Positions 1-7,173 of a DNA stretch of 30,096 nt are shown here, one piece after another. Numbering within the stretch: the first letter of the stretch is position 1; every line of letters starts with the position of its first letter. This stretch comes from an uncultured Roseburia sp. (GTDB lineage Bacteria; Bacillota; Clostridia; Lachnospirales; Lachnospiraceae): the NCBI GenBank assembly GCA_900550935.1, contig URUD01000036.1, positions 1-30,096 on the forward strand, given 5' to 3'. The notes under the pieces were generated by a model, which saw nothing but the letters and a program-made list of their open reading frames with translations, searched no databases and was not told the DNA's origin. The position numbers were made by a program, and so were the translations under genes.

Positions 1-312
1 CCACCCTGCAAAATTGTATCCGGGACGGATTGGCACATCCAGCTGTACCGGAAGTTCCTCTGGCAGGATCTCTGTCCTGTTTTCGTTACTGTTCGTACCA
101 CCGTTCAATTCGTAGACCAGATGATAAACGGATGGATCTTCTCCCATAAACAGATCCAGACCGCCCGCCAGATCATTCTCTGAGATTGTCTCTCTATAAT
201 TCATCTCAAGATTGTGGGCGCGGATGATCTGAGGATCGTTGATCAGAAAAACAAATACATATAAAATTGCAAGTAATACTTTATAAATCCGTGTATTTTT
301 TAAGATATGCAT
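1..312 (-). CDS. Exported protein with InlB-type repeat, N-terminal part only
   Basis: This is the first 104 codons of a gene that runs off the left edge of the window. It begins with MHILKNTRIYKVLLAIL, a basic start followed by a hydrophobic stretch (about residues 8-24) that reads as a signal peptide or anchor. Residues 67-104 contain YELNGGT, then a spacer, then PIRPGYNFAGW. That is the signature of the Listeria-Bacteroides (InlB B, Flg_new) beta-grasp repeat found in surface proteins of Firmicutes. An AGGAG lies 7 nt before the ATG (positions 320-324), which supports this start. The gene follows the EF-G paralog by 60 nt on the same strand and may be cotranscribed. The function is unknown; a surface-exposed or secreted protein is the reasonable inference. 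Total length and any sorting signal cannot be seen. Confidence 0.75.
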   Translation of the reverse strand, partial: MHILKNTRIYKVLLAILYVFVFLINDPQIIRAHNLEMNYRETISENDLAGGLDLFMGEDPSVYHLVYELNGGTNSNENRTEILPEELPVQLDVPIRPGYNFAGW

Positions 313-372
313 GTTTTTTCTCCTTTCTCACTCAGCTCATCCGCGTTTACCAGTTACCTTAACTACTCTCTT

Positions 373-2463
373 CTAGCTTTCGCTCTTTTCTACTTTTGAT
401 GCTCTTGCTGCAATCTCTCTCTCCTGAATATCCGATGGAGTCTGTTCGTATCTCGCAAATTCATAAGAGAAGGTACCGCTTCCTCCTGTCATGGAACGTA
501 AATCTGTATTGTAACCATACAGTTCCATATAAGGAACATCTGCCACGATCTCCTGATATCCGCCATCAACCGGGTTCATACCTAGCACTCTGCCCCGTCT
601 CTTGTTCAGGTCTCCCATGACATCTCCGGTGTATTTATCCGGTACCAGCACTTTCAATGTTGCAATCGGCTCCAATAAAACCGGGGATGCTTCCAGAATA
701 CCTTTCTTGAATGCTCCAAGTGCTGCCACTTTAAATGCCATCTCGGAAGAGTCAACCGGATGATACGATCCGTCATACAAAACAGCTTTTACGCCGACAA
801 CCGGGTAGGCTGCCATCGGTCCTTTCTGAACACCTTCCTGGATTCCCTTTTCTACTGCTGGGAAATAATTCTTCGGAACTGCGCCTCCGACAACGATCTG
901 CTCAAATACATATGGTTGTTCGAGATCACCGGAAGGTTCAAATGTCATTTTTACATGTCCATACTGTCCATGTCCGCCGGACTGTTTTTTGTATTTGTAC
1001 TCCACATCCGCTTTCTTGCGAATGGTCTCGCGGAATGCTACCTTGGGTTTGCTCAGCTCAATTTCTACTTTATAACGCTCCAGTAATTTGCTTGCCGCAA
1101 TTTCCAGATGCTGATCTCCCATGCCATATAACAGGGTCTGACCATTTTCACTGTCGTTGACTGCTTTCAGAGTCAGATCTTCCTGCATGAGTTTCTGCAA
1201 TGCCTGAGAGATCTTATCCTCATCGCCTTTATTGACCGCTTTGTATCTCTTGTATGTATACGGTGTTGAGATTGAAGTGCGGATATAAAGGATCGGGTTT
1301 GCCTTTGTGGAAAGGGAATCGGTTGTCTGTGCACTGGTCAATTTGGCAAGTGCTCCGATATCGCCTGCATGAAGTTCTTTGACCTCTTCCGCTTTATTGC
1401 CCCGCAATACATATACTTTTCCGATCTTCTCTTCCGTGTCCCTGTGATGGTTATAAAGCACATCGTCCGTTTTGATGACACCGGAATTGACTTTTATCAA
1501 GGAATATTTACCGATGAACGGATCTACGATCGTTTTGAAAATATAGGCGGATTTCGGTTTCGCAAAGTCATAATCTGCTGCATAAACTTCATTGGACTTT
1601 GCATTGATACCGATGCAGGAACGTTTCTCCGGGCTTGGCAGATATTTTACGATATCAACCATCAGGGTATACATACCGCGTGCTAACAGGTTAGAACCCA
1701 TCAATACCGGTACAATGCTTCCATCGGATACGTTGACACGCAGTGCCTGTCGGATCTCATCTTCGGAAAACTCTTCGCCGTTGAAATAACGATCCATGAA
1801 TTCCTCGCTGGTCTCAGCAACCGCTTCCATGAGTGCCTCTCTGCAGATACCAAGGTTTTCTTTGGAGTAATCCGGAACCTCTGTCTTTTCTACTTCGCCA
1901 CGATCCGTCCAGCGTTTTGCCCTCTGCTGTAATACATTGACATATCCTACAAACTTGCCGTTTTCACGGATTGGTAAGTGGAACGGTGCGATCCGCTTTC
2001 CATATAACTGTTGTAAATCTTCTACCACCTGACGGTAACTTGCCTCGTCGATATCCATATCTGTTACAAATACCATACGCGGCAGATGATATTTCTCACA
2101 TAACTCCCATGCTTTCTGGGTGCCAACCTCAATGCCTGCCTTGCCGGAAACAACGATGATCGCTGCATCGGCTGCGCTGACTGCTTCCTCTGTCTCACCT
2201 ACAAAATCAAAATAACCAGGCGTATCTAAGATATTGATCTTCGTATCACCCCAGATGATCGGAACAACCGATGTACTGATTGAGAACTGGCGTTTTATCT
2301 CTTCCTTGTCATAGTCACTGATGGTATTTCCATCTGCAACTTTTCCCATACGTGTCGTCATTCCTGCAAGATAAGCCATTGCTTCTACAAGACTTGTCTT
2401 GCCGCATCCCCCATGTCCAAGTAAAACCACATTACGAATCTTGTCAGTTGTGTAAACATTCAT
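373..2463 (-). CDS. Elongation factor G paralog (EF-G2-like translational GTPase)
   Basis: The 696-residue protein has the full EF-G layout: G domain (about 1-275), domain II, domain III, the domain IV region with the GGHGQYGHV motif, and a domain V-like end. The P-loop GHGGCGKT is at 16-23. Several GTPase motifs depart from canonical EF-G. Switch I reads KRQFSIS instead of RGITI. G3 is DTPGY, with Tyr84 where EF-G and EF-Tu have the catalytic His. G4 is TDMD (134-137) instead of NKMD. The Tyr after DTPG is known from the EF-G2 group. The protein is therefore probably not the main housekeeping EF-G, which usually sits in the rpsL-rpsG-fusA-tuf cluster, absent here. The start is well supported by AGGAGG about 8 nt upstream, with a promoter-like TTGTAA/TAAAAT pair further up. 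A specialised or slow ribosomal GTPase is inferred. A tetracycline-type ribosome protection factor is less likely, since the motifs fit EF-G2 better. Confidence 0.85.
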   Translation of the reverse strand: MNVYTTDKIRNVVLLGHGGCGKTSLVEAMAYLAGMTTRMGKVADGNTISDYDKEEIKRQFSISTSVVPIIWGDTKINILDTPGYFDFVGETEEAVSAADAAIIVVSGKAGIEVGTQKAWELCEKYHLPRMVFVTDMDIDEASYRQVVEDLQQLYGKRIAPFHLPIRENGKFVGYVNVLQQRAKRWTDRGEVEKTEVPDYSKENLGICREALMEAVAETSEEFMDRYFNGEEFSEDEIRQALRVNVSDGSIVPVLMGSNLLARGMYTLMVDIVKYLPSPEKRSCIGINAKSNEVYAADYDFAKPKSAYIFKTIVDPFIGKYSLIKVNSGVIKTDDVLYNHHRDTEEKIGKVYVLRGNKAEEVKELHAGDIGALAKLTSAQTTDSLSTKANPILYIRTSISTPYTYKRYKAVNKGDEDKISQALQKLMQEDLTLKAVNDSENGQTLLYGMGDQHLEIAASKLLERYKVEIELSKPKVAFRETIRKKADVEYKYKKQSGGHGQYGHVKMTFEPSGDLEQPYVFEQIVVGGAVPKNYFPAVEKGIQEGVQKGPMAAYPVVGVKAVLYDGSYHPVDSSEMAFKVAALGAFKKGILEASPVLLEPIATLKVLVPDKYTGDVMGDLNKRRGRVLGMNPVDGGYQEIVADVPYMELYGYNTDLRSMTGGSGTFSYEFARYEQTPSDIQEREIAARASKVEKSES

Positions 2464-2511
2464 AGTAAAATCCTCCTGTATTTCGTTGTACTTGTGTTGC
2501 TGTATGGTTAT

Positions 2512-2540
2512 ATTTTACTAAATTTTTCTAATTTTTACAA
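2512..2540 (-). promoter_or_regulatory. Candidate promoter of the EF-G paralog
   Basis: On the minus strand TTGTAA (2535-2540) and TAAAAT (2512-2517) are separated by exactly 17 nt, about 50 nt upstream of the EF-G start. The surroundings are very AT-rich, so a chance match is possible. The rest of the 2464-2738 gap holds no gene that I can support. Confidence 0.5.
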
Positions 2541-2726
2541 CTTATTTATTCATTTTTACTAACTATATTTACAATAACATAGCATTGTTTATATATTATG
2601 TATGCTTTTTAAATAATTTATAACCTTTTTAGGATGATGTTTACACAAAGTTCATATTTTATCCATATCTGTCTTGTTTTGTTGTATTTCTTTCCCGAAT
2701 TGCTTTTTGTTTCTCCGTAACTTTTG

Positions 2727-2738
2727 CACTTTAAAGTG
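2727..2738. promoter_or_regulatory. 12-bp palindrome abutting the tyrA -35 box
   Basis: CACTTTAAAGTG is a perfect inverted repeat that ends one base before the TTGACT -35 element of tyrA. Its position fits an operator for a dimeric regulator. No regulator is identified, and an AT-rich 12-mer palindrome can occur by chance. Confidence 0.35.
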
Positions 2739-2767
2739 TTGACTTTTTATATTAAAATGTCTATGAT
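2739..2767 (+). promoter_or_regulatory. tyrA promoter
   Basis: TTGACT (2739-2744) and TATGAT (2762-2767) are spaced by 17 nt, a near-consensus sigma-A promoter. Transcription should start near 2774, giving a leader of about 38 nt before the tyrA start codon. Confidence 0.8.
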
Positions 2768-2811
2768 ATTGTGGTACGAAGGTATTTACGATGCTAACAT
2801 GGAGGATTCGA

Positions 2812-3909
2812 ATGTCACTTAATAAAATAGGTTTTATCGGACTTGGTCTGATCGGAGGGTCGATTGCAAAGAAGCTGCGTGCTCTGCATCCGGACCTCAC
2901 TATCATTGCCACTTCCGGTCACGAAACAACAATTCAGAATGCATATAAAGAACATCTGATCTCCAATCAGACGTTATGTCAGCTAGAGGATTTTAAAGAT
3001 TGTGATTACATATTTTTATGTACTCCGGTTCAGAAAAATATAGAATATTTACGTCAGTTAAAAGATGTGATCTCTTACGATTGCATCATTACTGATGTTG
3101 GAAGCGTTAAAACAGAAATCCATCGCGAAGTCATTGCGCTTGGATTAGAAGAACATTTTATTGGCGGTCATCCCATGGCAGGCTCTGAGAAGACTGGTTT
3201 ATCAAACGCAACTGACTCTCTTTTAGAAAATGCCTACTATATCATTACGCCTACCGCGCACACATCCGATGAGAAATTACAGGAATTTATCGAAATCGTT
3301 AAATCCTTAGATGCGATCCCGATGGTTCTCGACTATGAGCTGCACGACTACGCGACTGCTGCCATCAGCCATCTTCCTCACATCATCGCCTACGGTCTTG
3401 TCAATCTTGTACGGGAATCGGATGATGCAAACGGCACAATGAAAATGATCGCCGCCGGTGGTTTCAAAGACATTACCCGTATCGCTTCCTCCTCCCCCAT
3501 CATGTGGGAAAACATCTGCATCTCCAATCAGGAGCAGATCTTAAAATTGATGGACAGCTATATTAAGGTACTCTCTGAAACCAGAAATGACATTGCCGCC
3601 AAAAACGAGGCTGCTCTTATGGAACAGTTTACTGCTGCAAAAGACTACCGCGATTCGATCGCCATTACGAAAAAAGGTGCTCTCAAAACGGTCTACGAAC
3701 TTTATCTGGATCTGCCGGATGAGGCGGGCAGCATTGCCACCATTGCTACCATTTTGGCAAGCAATAATTTAAGTATCAAAAACATCGGCATTATCCATAA
3801 CCGTGAATTTGAGGATGGTGTTTTGCATCTGGAAATGTATGATGAAACGTCCCTTGCTTCGGCAGTTACATTGCTGAAAAAACACCAGTATACGATCTAT
3901 GAGAGATAG
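2812..3909 (+). CDS. tyrA: Prephenate dehydrogenase with C-terminal ACT domain
   Basis: The enzyme oxidatively decarboxylates prephenate to 4-hydroxyphenylpyruvate in tyrosine biosynthesis, in the cytoplasm. The N-terminal Rossmann motif GLGLIGGS follows the first beta strand, and GGHPMAGSEKTG is the typical TyrA substrate-loop motif with its histidine. The middle is the helical dimerisation domain. The last 75 or so residues (LDLPDEAGSIATIA onward) form an ACT domain, which in this family usually mediates tyrosine feedback. I chose the ATG at 2812 because GGAGGA lies 6-7 nt before it; an in-frame ATG at 2791 has no such site. That gives 365 residues, normal for ACT-bearing TyrA of Firmicutes. 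The gene is monocistronic here, with its own promoter and terminator and no other aromatic-pathway gene in the window. Confidence 0.93.
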   Translation: MSLNKIGFIGLGLIGGSIAKKLRALHPDLTIIATSGHETTIQNAYKEHLISNQTLCQLEDFKDCDYIFLCTPVQKNIEYLRQLKDVISYDCIITDVGSVKTEIHREVIALGLEEHFIGGHPMAGSEKTGLSNATDSLLENAYYIITPTAHTSDEKLQEFIEIVKSLDAIPMVLDYELHDYATAAISHLPHIIAYGLVNLVRESDDANGTMKMIAAGGFKDITRIASSSPIMWENICISNQEQILKLMDSYIKVLSETRNDIAAKNEAALMEQFTAAKDYRDSIAITKKGALKTVYELYLDLPDEAGSIATIATILASNNLSIKNIGIIHNREFEDGVLHLEMYDETSLASAVTLLKKHQYTIYER

Positions 3910-3921
3910 CTAAGGAGATAC

Positions 3922-3956
3922 AAAAAAAGAAACGGCGGATTTCCGTTTCTTTTTTT
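3922..3956. terminator. Bidirectional intrinsic terminator after tyrA
   Basis: AAAAAAAGAAACGG (3922-3935) pairs with CCGTTTCTTTTTTT (3943-3956) around a 7-nt loop. With an A-tract on the left and a T-tract on the right it can stop tyrA from the left and the converging pseudogene from the right. Confidence 0.9.
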
Positions 3957-3958
3957 GC

Positions 3959-4802
3959 CTAACCTCTTGGTTTATAGGCTTTCAATATTTTCCATTGTCC
4001 TTTCTGACTGCTTCCTTCCCTATCCAACACATGTTTTTCTTTCAATTTCATTGTATAATACTTCACACGGGCAAGTGTCCACCCCAACACTTCTGCCATT
4101 TCCTGTTGTGTAATTCTCGGCTGTTTTTGGATAAGCATAAGGATTTCCTGTTCTTCCTCACTGCATAACAATTCTTCCATACCTTGGATAGCTTGGACAG
4201 TCTCTTGGATAGCCTGGTTTGTTTCTTGGATAGTCTGGTCAGGCACCTGCTTTAAACGATATAACTCTACTCGAAACATATTATCAAATACCTGGACATT
4301 AGGAACTGGTAACCCATACTCGGATGCAGCATTCAATATTCTCTGAATCCCACTTCCCCATGCCTCAACCAAGCCCATCTGACTGAATATATTGGCAATT
4401 CCTTTATTTCGGATCTTAGAATGACCACTCATCAGTTCTTCGTAAGTCAATCCATTATACAATCCACCTGGTGAAGTTTGGTGCTAGTCGGTTCTTTCCT
4501 GCCTTTACTGTTATCACTATAACTGTTTTTCCATCCATCGTCTGCGGTTCAATATCAGGTATAATCTGCGGCACACACGAATCTGAAACAGCATTGGCAA
4601 TGCTATCCATCATTTGAAACAACTCACTATTATCTACTCCAACTACCTCATGTGTTTTATCATCCACTCCGATGATCAGCTTACCTCCCTGTGTATTTGC
4701 AAAAGCAATTAGCGTCTTCATATATTTTTCGCTTTTATTCGGAATCGTTACCTTATATTCAATATTTTTTGTTTCGCCAGAAAGCAGTGAAACTTCTGCC
4801 AT
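3959..4802 (-). pseudogene. AlbA/Schlafen-type ATP-binding regulator, internally deleted and frameshifted
   Basis: Two pieces of one gene lie in different frames. The 5' piece (4802 down to about 4490, 115 codons to a stop at 4455) is the AlbA_2/Schlafen DNA-binding domain, with ETKNIEYK, FANTQGGKLIIGVDD and VIVITVKAGKNR. The 3' piece (about 4475 down to 3959) carries SPGGLYNGLTYEELMSGHSK, IANIFSQMGLVEAWGSGIQRI and a C-terminal winged helix (ITQQEMAEVLGWTLARV). These are the GHKL-type ATPase end and HTH of the same family (COG2865-like). In full-length relatives about 200 residues separate these blocks. Here the sequence goes from KAGKNR to SPGG within some 20 nt and changes frame, so an internal deletion with frameshift is the simplest reading. 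AGGAG lies 6 nt before the ATG at 4802. Two short proteins could still be made (the 3' piece has a TTG at 4462), but neither would be complete. Confidence 0.82.
4183..4245 (-). repeat. Three tandem 21-bp repeats inside the decayed regulator
   Basis: Three consecutive 21-bp units begin CTTGGATAG at 4183, 4204 and 4225 and continue with variants of CTTGGACAGTCT. On the coding strand they give QTIQET, NQAIQET and VQAIQG, a seven-residue Gln/Ile repeat between the ATPase end and the winged helix. It is probably a slippage-expanded linker or short coiled coil. Confidence 0.8.
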
Positions 4803-4922
4803 AGCAACTCCTAATTTATATCATAGCAACATTATGCCATACATATCGCTTACGTTCTATGGAAATTCTGTCTTTTTTATACAAATTTTATTCTTGTTAA
4901 AAGTAAGTATATCTCCTATCAT

Positions 4923-5672
4923 TCATTCTCTCTCCGCCAGCAGTTCCACCCATGCCACCTCAAATCCCGCATTTGCTGCCACCCGCTGCGATGCCAGATT
5001 TGATATGCTTGTTCCATAATACGGAACCTTTCCCTGTTTTAAGATTTCCTGCGTGATCAGTGATACCAGTTTGGTAGCAATATGCCTTCCCTCCGCTTCT
5101 TTTGCCACATTGATCCCAATCTGCCAGAAATACGGGCTGTCCGCACTTGCGCCTGCCATGCCAATGATCTCTTCCTCCTGCACTGCTGCCACGCCCAGCA
5201 TATCCGGTGTTTTTTCATCAAAACAGAATGCCTCATCAAACCGCGTATCTCCCTCAAATTGCTTGATCTCCTCTTCCTGATAATGTCTGATCGTAACATC
5301 ACAGTCATATTTTTTTCCTTCTCTTCCCGGCAGGAAAAACGGATGTGCCGTTTTCAACCTGTAGCCATATGGTTCTAAAATGGTATCCAACGTTCTGAAA
5401 TTTGCAACATCCATAAACCATGCCCCGGAATGGGTTTCATATTTTACCCGACATGCTTCCACAATCTCTTTTTTTCCGGTAAAAAGTAATTTTCCATTTA
5501 CGACTGCCACTTTTAAGGCACACGCGTCCTGTTCTTCAAATCTGCGCCTGCCCTCCAGTTCATGGTATTCTGTAAAATGAGAATAAGGATCTGCAACTTC
5601 TTCCGCCGTGCAGCAATAATCCAGTGCAAGCTGCTTATATAACATGTTTTTCAAATCTTTTTTCTCGTACAT
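4923..5672 (-). CDS. GNAT-family N-acetyltransferase
   Basis: This 249-residue protein has a C-terminal GNAT fold (about 125-249). A beta-bulge region GVAAVQEEEIIGMAGASAD is followed by QIGINVAKEAEGRHIATKLV, which matches motif A (the acetyl-CoA pyrophosphate-binding loop, with EGRHIA in place of the common R/QxxGxG/A). YGTSISNLASQRVAANAGFE is a standard motif B ending. The N-terminal half (1-120) is a separate domain often seen in two-domain clostridial acetyltransferases. The substrate cannot be inferred. The gene follows the AAA/DUF4143 ATPase by 29 nt and precedes the decayed regulator by about 120 nt, all on the minus strand. The assigned start has a GGAGG about 17 nt upstream, further than ideal, so a slightly later start is possible. 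Confidence 0.8.
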   Translation of the reverse strand: MYEKKDLKNMLYKQLALDYCCTAEEVADPYSHFTEYHELEGRRRFEEQDACALKVAVVNGKLLFTGKKEIVEACRVKYETHSGAWFMDVANFRTLDTILEPYGYRLKTAHPFFLPGREGKKYDCDVTIRHYQEEEIKQFEGDTRFDEAFCFDEKTPDMLGVAAVQEEEIIGMAGASADSPYFWQIGINVAKEAEGRHIATKLVSLITQEILKQGKVPYYGTSISNLASQRVAANAGFEVAWVELLAERE

Positions 5673-5701
5673 AGCTCAATCTCTTCCTCCAACGCCTCTA
5701 A

Positions 5702-6958
5702 TTAAAATTCCAGACTGTCCACATTAAGTAGGAAATACTTCATCCCCATAATTACAAATCCCTCATCATTTCTCCATGGCTTTTTTGTTCCATTGACGAT
5801 AATAATTTTCTTAAATGAATCTGGAATATTTCTCAATGAATTAAGTTCCTGCGTCTGCTTCTCCTCAGAAGTCATATCAAAAGCCACCTGAATATAATAC
5901 CTCTGACTACCCTGGTTTACAACAAAATCAACTTCTAACTGCTTATGGACTCTTCTGCCTTCATTATTCTTGGCTAATACCTCCACGATTCCAACATCCA
6001 CATTATATCCCCGGACAAGCAGCTCATTATATACAATATTTTCCATGATATGAGTAGGCTCCTGCTGTCTAAAGTTCAATCTTGCATTTCTAAGTCCTAT
6101 ATCCGAAAAATAGTATTTTAGGTTTGCCCCCACATATTTTCTACCTTTAATATCATATCGTGCTGCCTTTGAAATCAAAAATGCCTCTGCCAGATAATCA
6201 ATATGTTTCGAAATGGTTTTATTACTATAATTAATACCACGTTCACTTTTAAACGTATTCGAGATTCTGGTCGGATTGGTAGGTGCCCCTATGGCAGAAG
6301 CCAGAATATCAACCAGAGTCCCAATCTCATCAACATTCTGAATTTTATTTCGTTCTACCACATCCTTGATATAGACATTGGTAAAAATATTTTTTAGATA
6401 CTCTGCCTTTTGCCTTTCAACAGAAAATTGTGCAACCTGCGGCAGACCACCATATACCATATATTCATTCCAGGCATCATCATAATCTCCATCGTAGGCA
6501 CCAAAAAACTCTGCGAAAGATAAAGGATAGATCCGGAGTTCATCACCTCTGCCTCTAAACTCTGTTACAATGTCACTTGATAAAAATTTGGAGTTGCTTC
6601 CTGTCACATATACATCAATATTGCTGATATGGAGCAGACTATTCAGCACTTCTTCAAATCGAGGCATAAACTGAACTTCATCTAAAAGCAAGTAATACAT
6701 TCCATCATCTTTCATTGCATCCTTAATATACCGATAGCACTTCTTTGGATCTCTTAGCTCCTCATTTTCAATGCCATCCAAAGCAATCTCAATAATGTGA
6801 TCCTGATCGACACCGCTCTCCAATAAATATTTCTTATATAACACAAATAACAGAAATGATTTTCCGCATCTTCTAATTCCTGTAATGATCTTGATCATTC
6901 CATTGTTTTTTCTTTGTTTTAACTGTTCCAGGTAGGAATCTCTCCTAATTTCCATCAT
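5702..6958 (-). CDS. AAA (AAA_14) ATPase with DUF4143 domain
   Basis: This is a P-loop ATPase of the widespread bacterial/archaeal AAA_14-DUF4143 family. IITGIRRCGKSFLL is the Walker A region, YYLLLDEVQFM is Walker B, and VYVTGSNSKFL is the sensor-1 strand. The C-terminal DUF4143 part carries ERGINYSNKTISKHIDYL (winged-helix-like) and then EVDFVVNQGSQRYYIQVA, which resembles a PD-(D/E)XK nuclease-like core with its E...D...Q arrangement. The cellular role of the family is not settled. I place the start at 6958, where GAGG lies 6 nt upstream and the product begins MMEIRRDSYL (419 residues). The reading frame is open to 7030, but the extra residues are not family-like. It is probably the first gene of a unit with the downstream acetyltransferase. 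Confidence 0.87.
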   Translation of the reverse strand: MMEIRRDSYLEQLKQRKNNGMIKIITGIRRCGKSFLLFVLYKKYLLESGVDQDHIIEIALDGIENEELRDPKKCYRYIKDAMKDDGMYYLLLDEVQFMPRFEEVLNSLLHISNIDVYVTGSNSKFLSSDIVTEFRGRGDELRIYPLSFAEFFGAYDGDYDDAWNEYMVYGGLPQVAQFSVERQKAEYLKNIFTNVYIKDVVERNKIQNVDEIGTLVDILASAIGAPTNPTRISNTFKSERGINYSNKTISKHIDYLAEAFLISKAARYDIKGRKYVGANLKYYFSDIGLRNARLNFRQQEPTHIMENIVYNELLVRGYNVDVGIVEVLAKNNEGRRVHKQLEVDFVVNQGSQRYYIQVAFDMTSEEKQTQELNSLRNIPDSFKKIIIVNGTKKPWRNDEGFVIMGMKYFLLNVDSLEF

Positions 6959-6973
6959 TGTATTCCTCATTTC

Positions 6974-7054
6974 TGTACAATGTACAAATTTTAGTAATGT
7001 TATTTTATCACTGAAACAGCTTTGTTTCAATGAATCATTACCATTTTTTGTACA
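6974..7054. promoter_or_regulatory. Repeated TGTACA motifs and an inverted repeat upstream of the ATPase
   Basis: TGTACA occurs twice in TGTACAATGTACA (6974-6986) and again near 7048. Between them CACTGAAAC (7009-7017) faces GTTTCAATG (7024-7032) as an 8-of-9 inverted repeat. All lie in the ATPase upstream region. They look like regulator sites, but no regulator is identified. Confidence 0.35.
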
Positions 7055-7173
7055 TTTTCACATTTTTATGTATTGGAAAATAATATCTTCATTCAATTTC
7101 CCATCCCACATCACACAGCCGTCACATTCCGCCCCTACAATACAATCATCAAGAGAAAAGGAGTGACACAAAC

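Noticed and set aside
373..2463. Tetracycline resistance ribosome protection protein
   Set aside because: The DTPGY motif and EF-G2-like domain IV fit an EF-G paralog better, and there is no resistance-element context.
2652..2912. Minus-strand open frame of 86 codons overlapping the tyrA start
   Set aside because: No ribosome site, low-complexity composition, and it covers the tyrA promoter and N terminus; it is a shadow.
4183..4245. Tandem repeats as a possible CRISPR array
   Set aside because: Units are contiguous 21-mers without spacers and are read in frame within a coding remnant.
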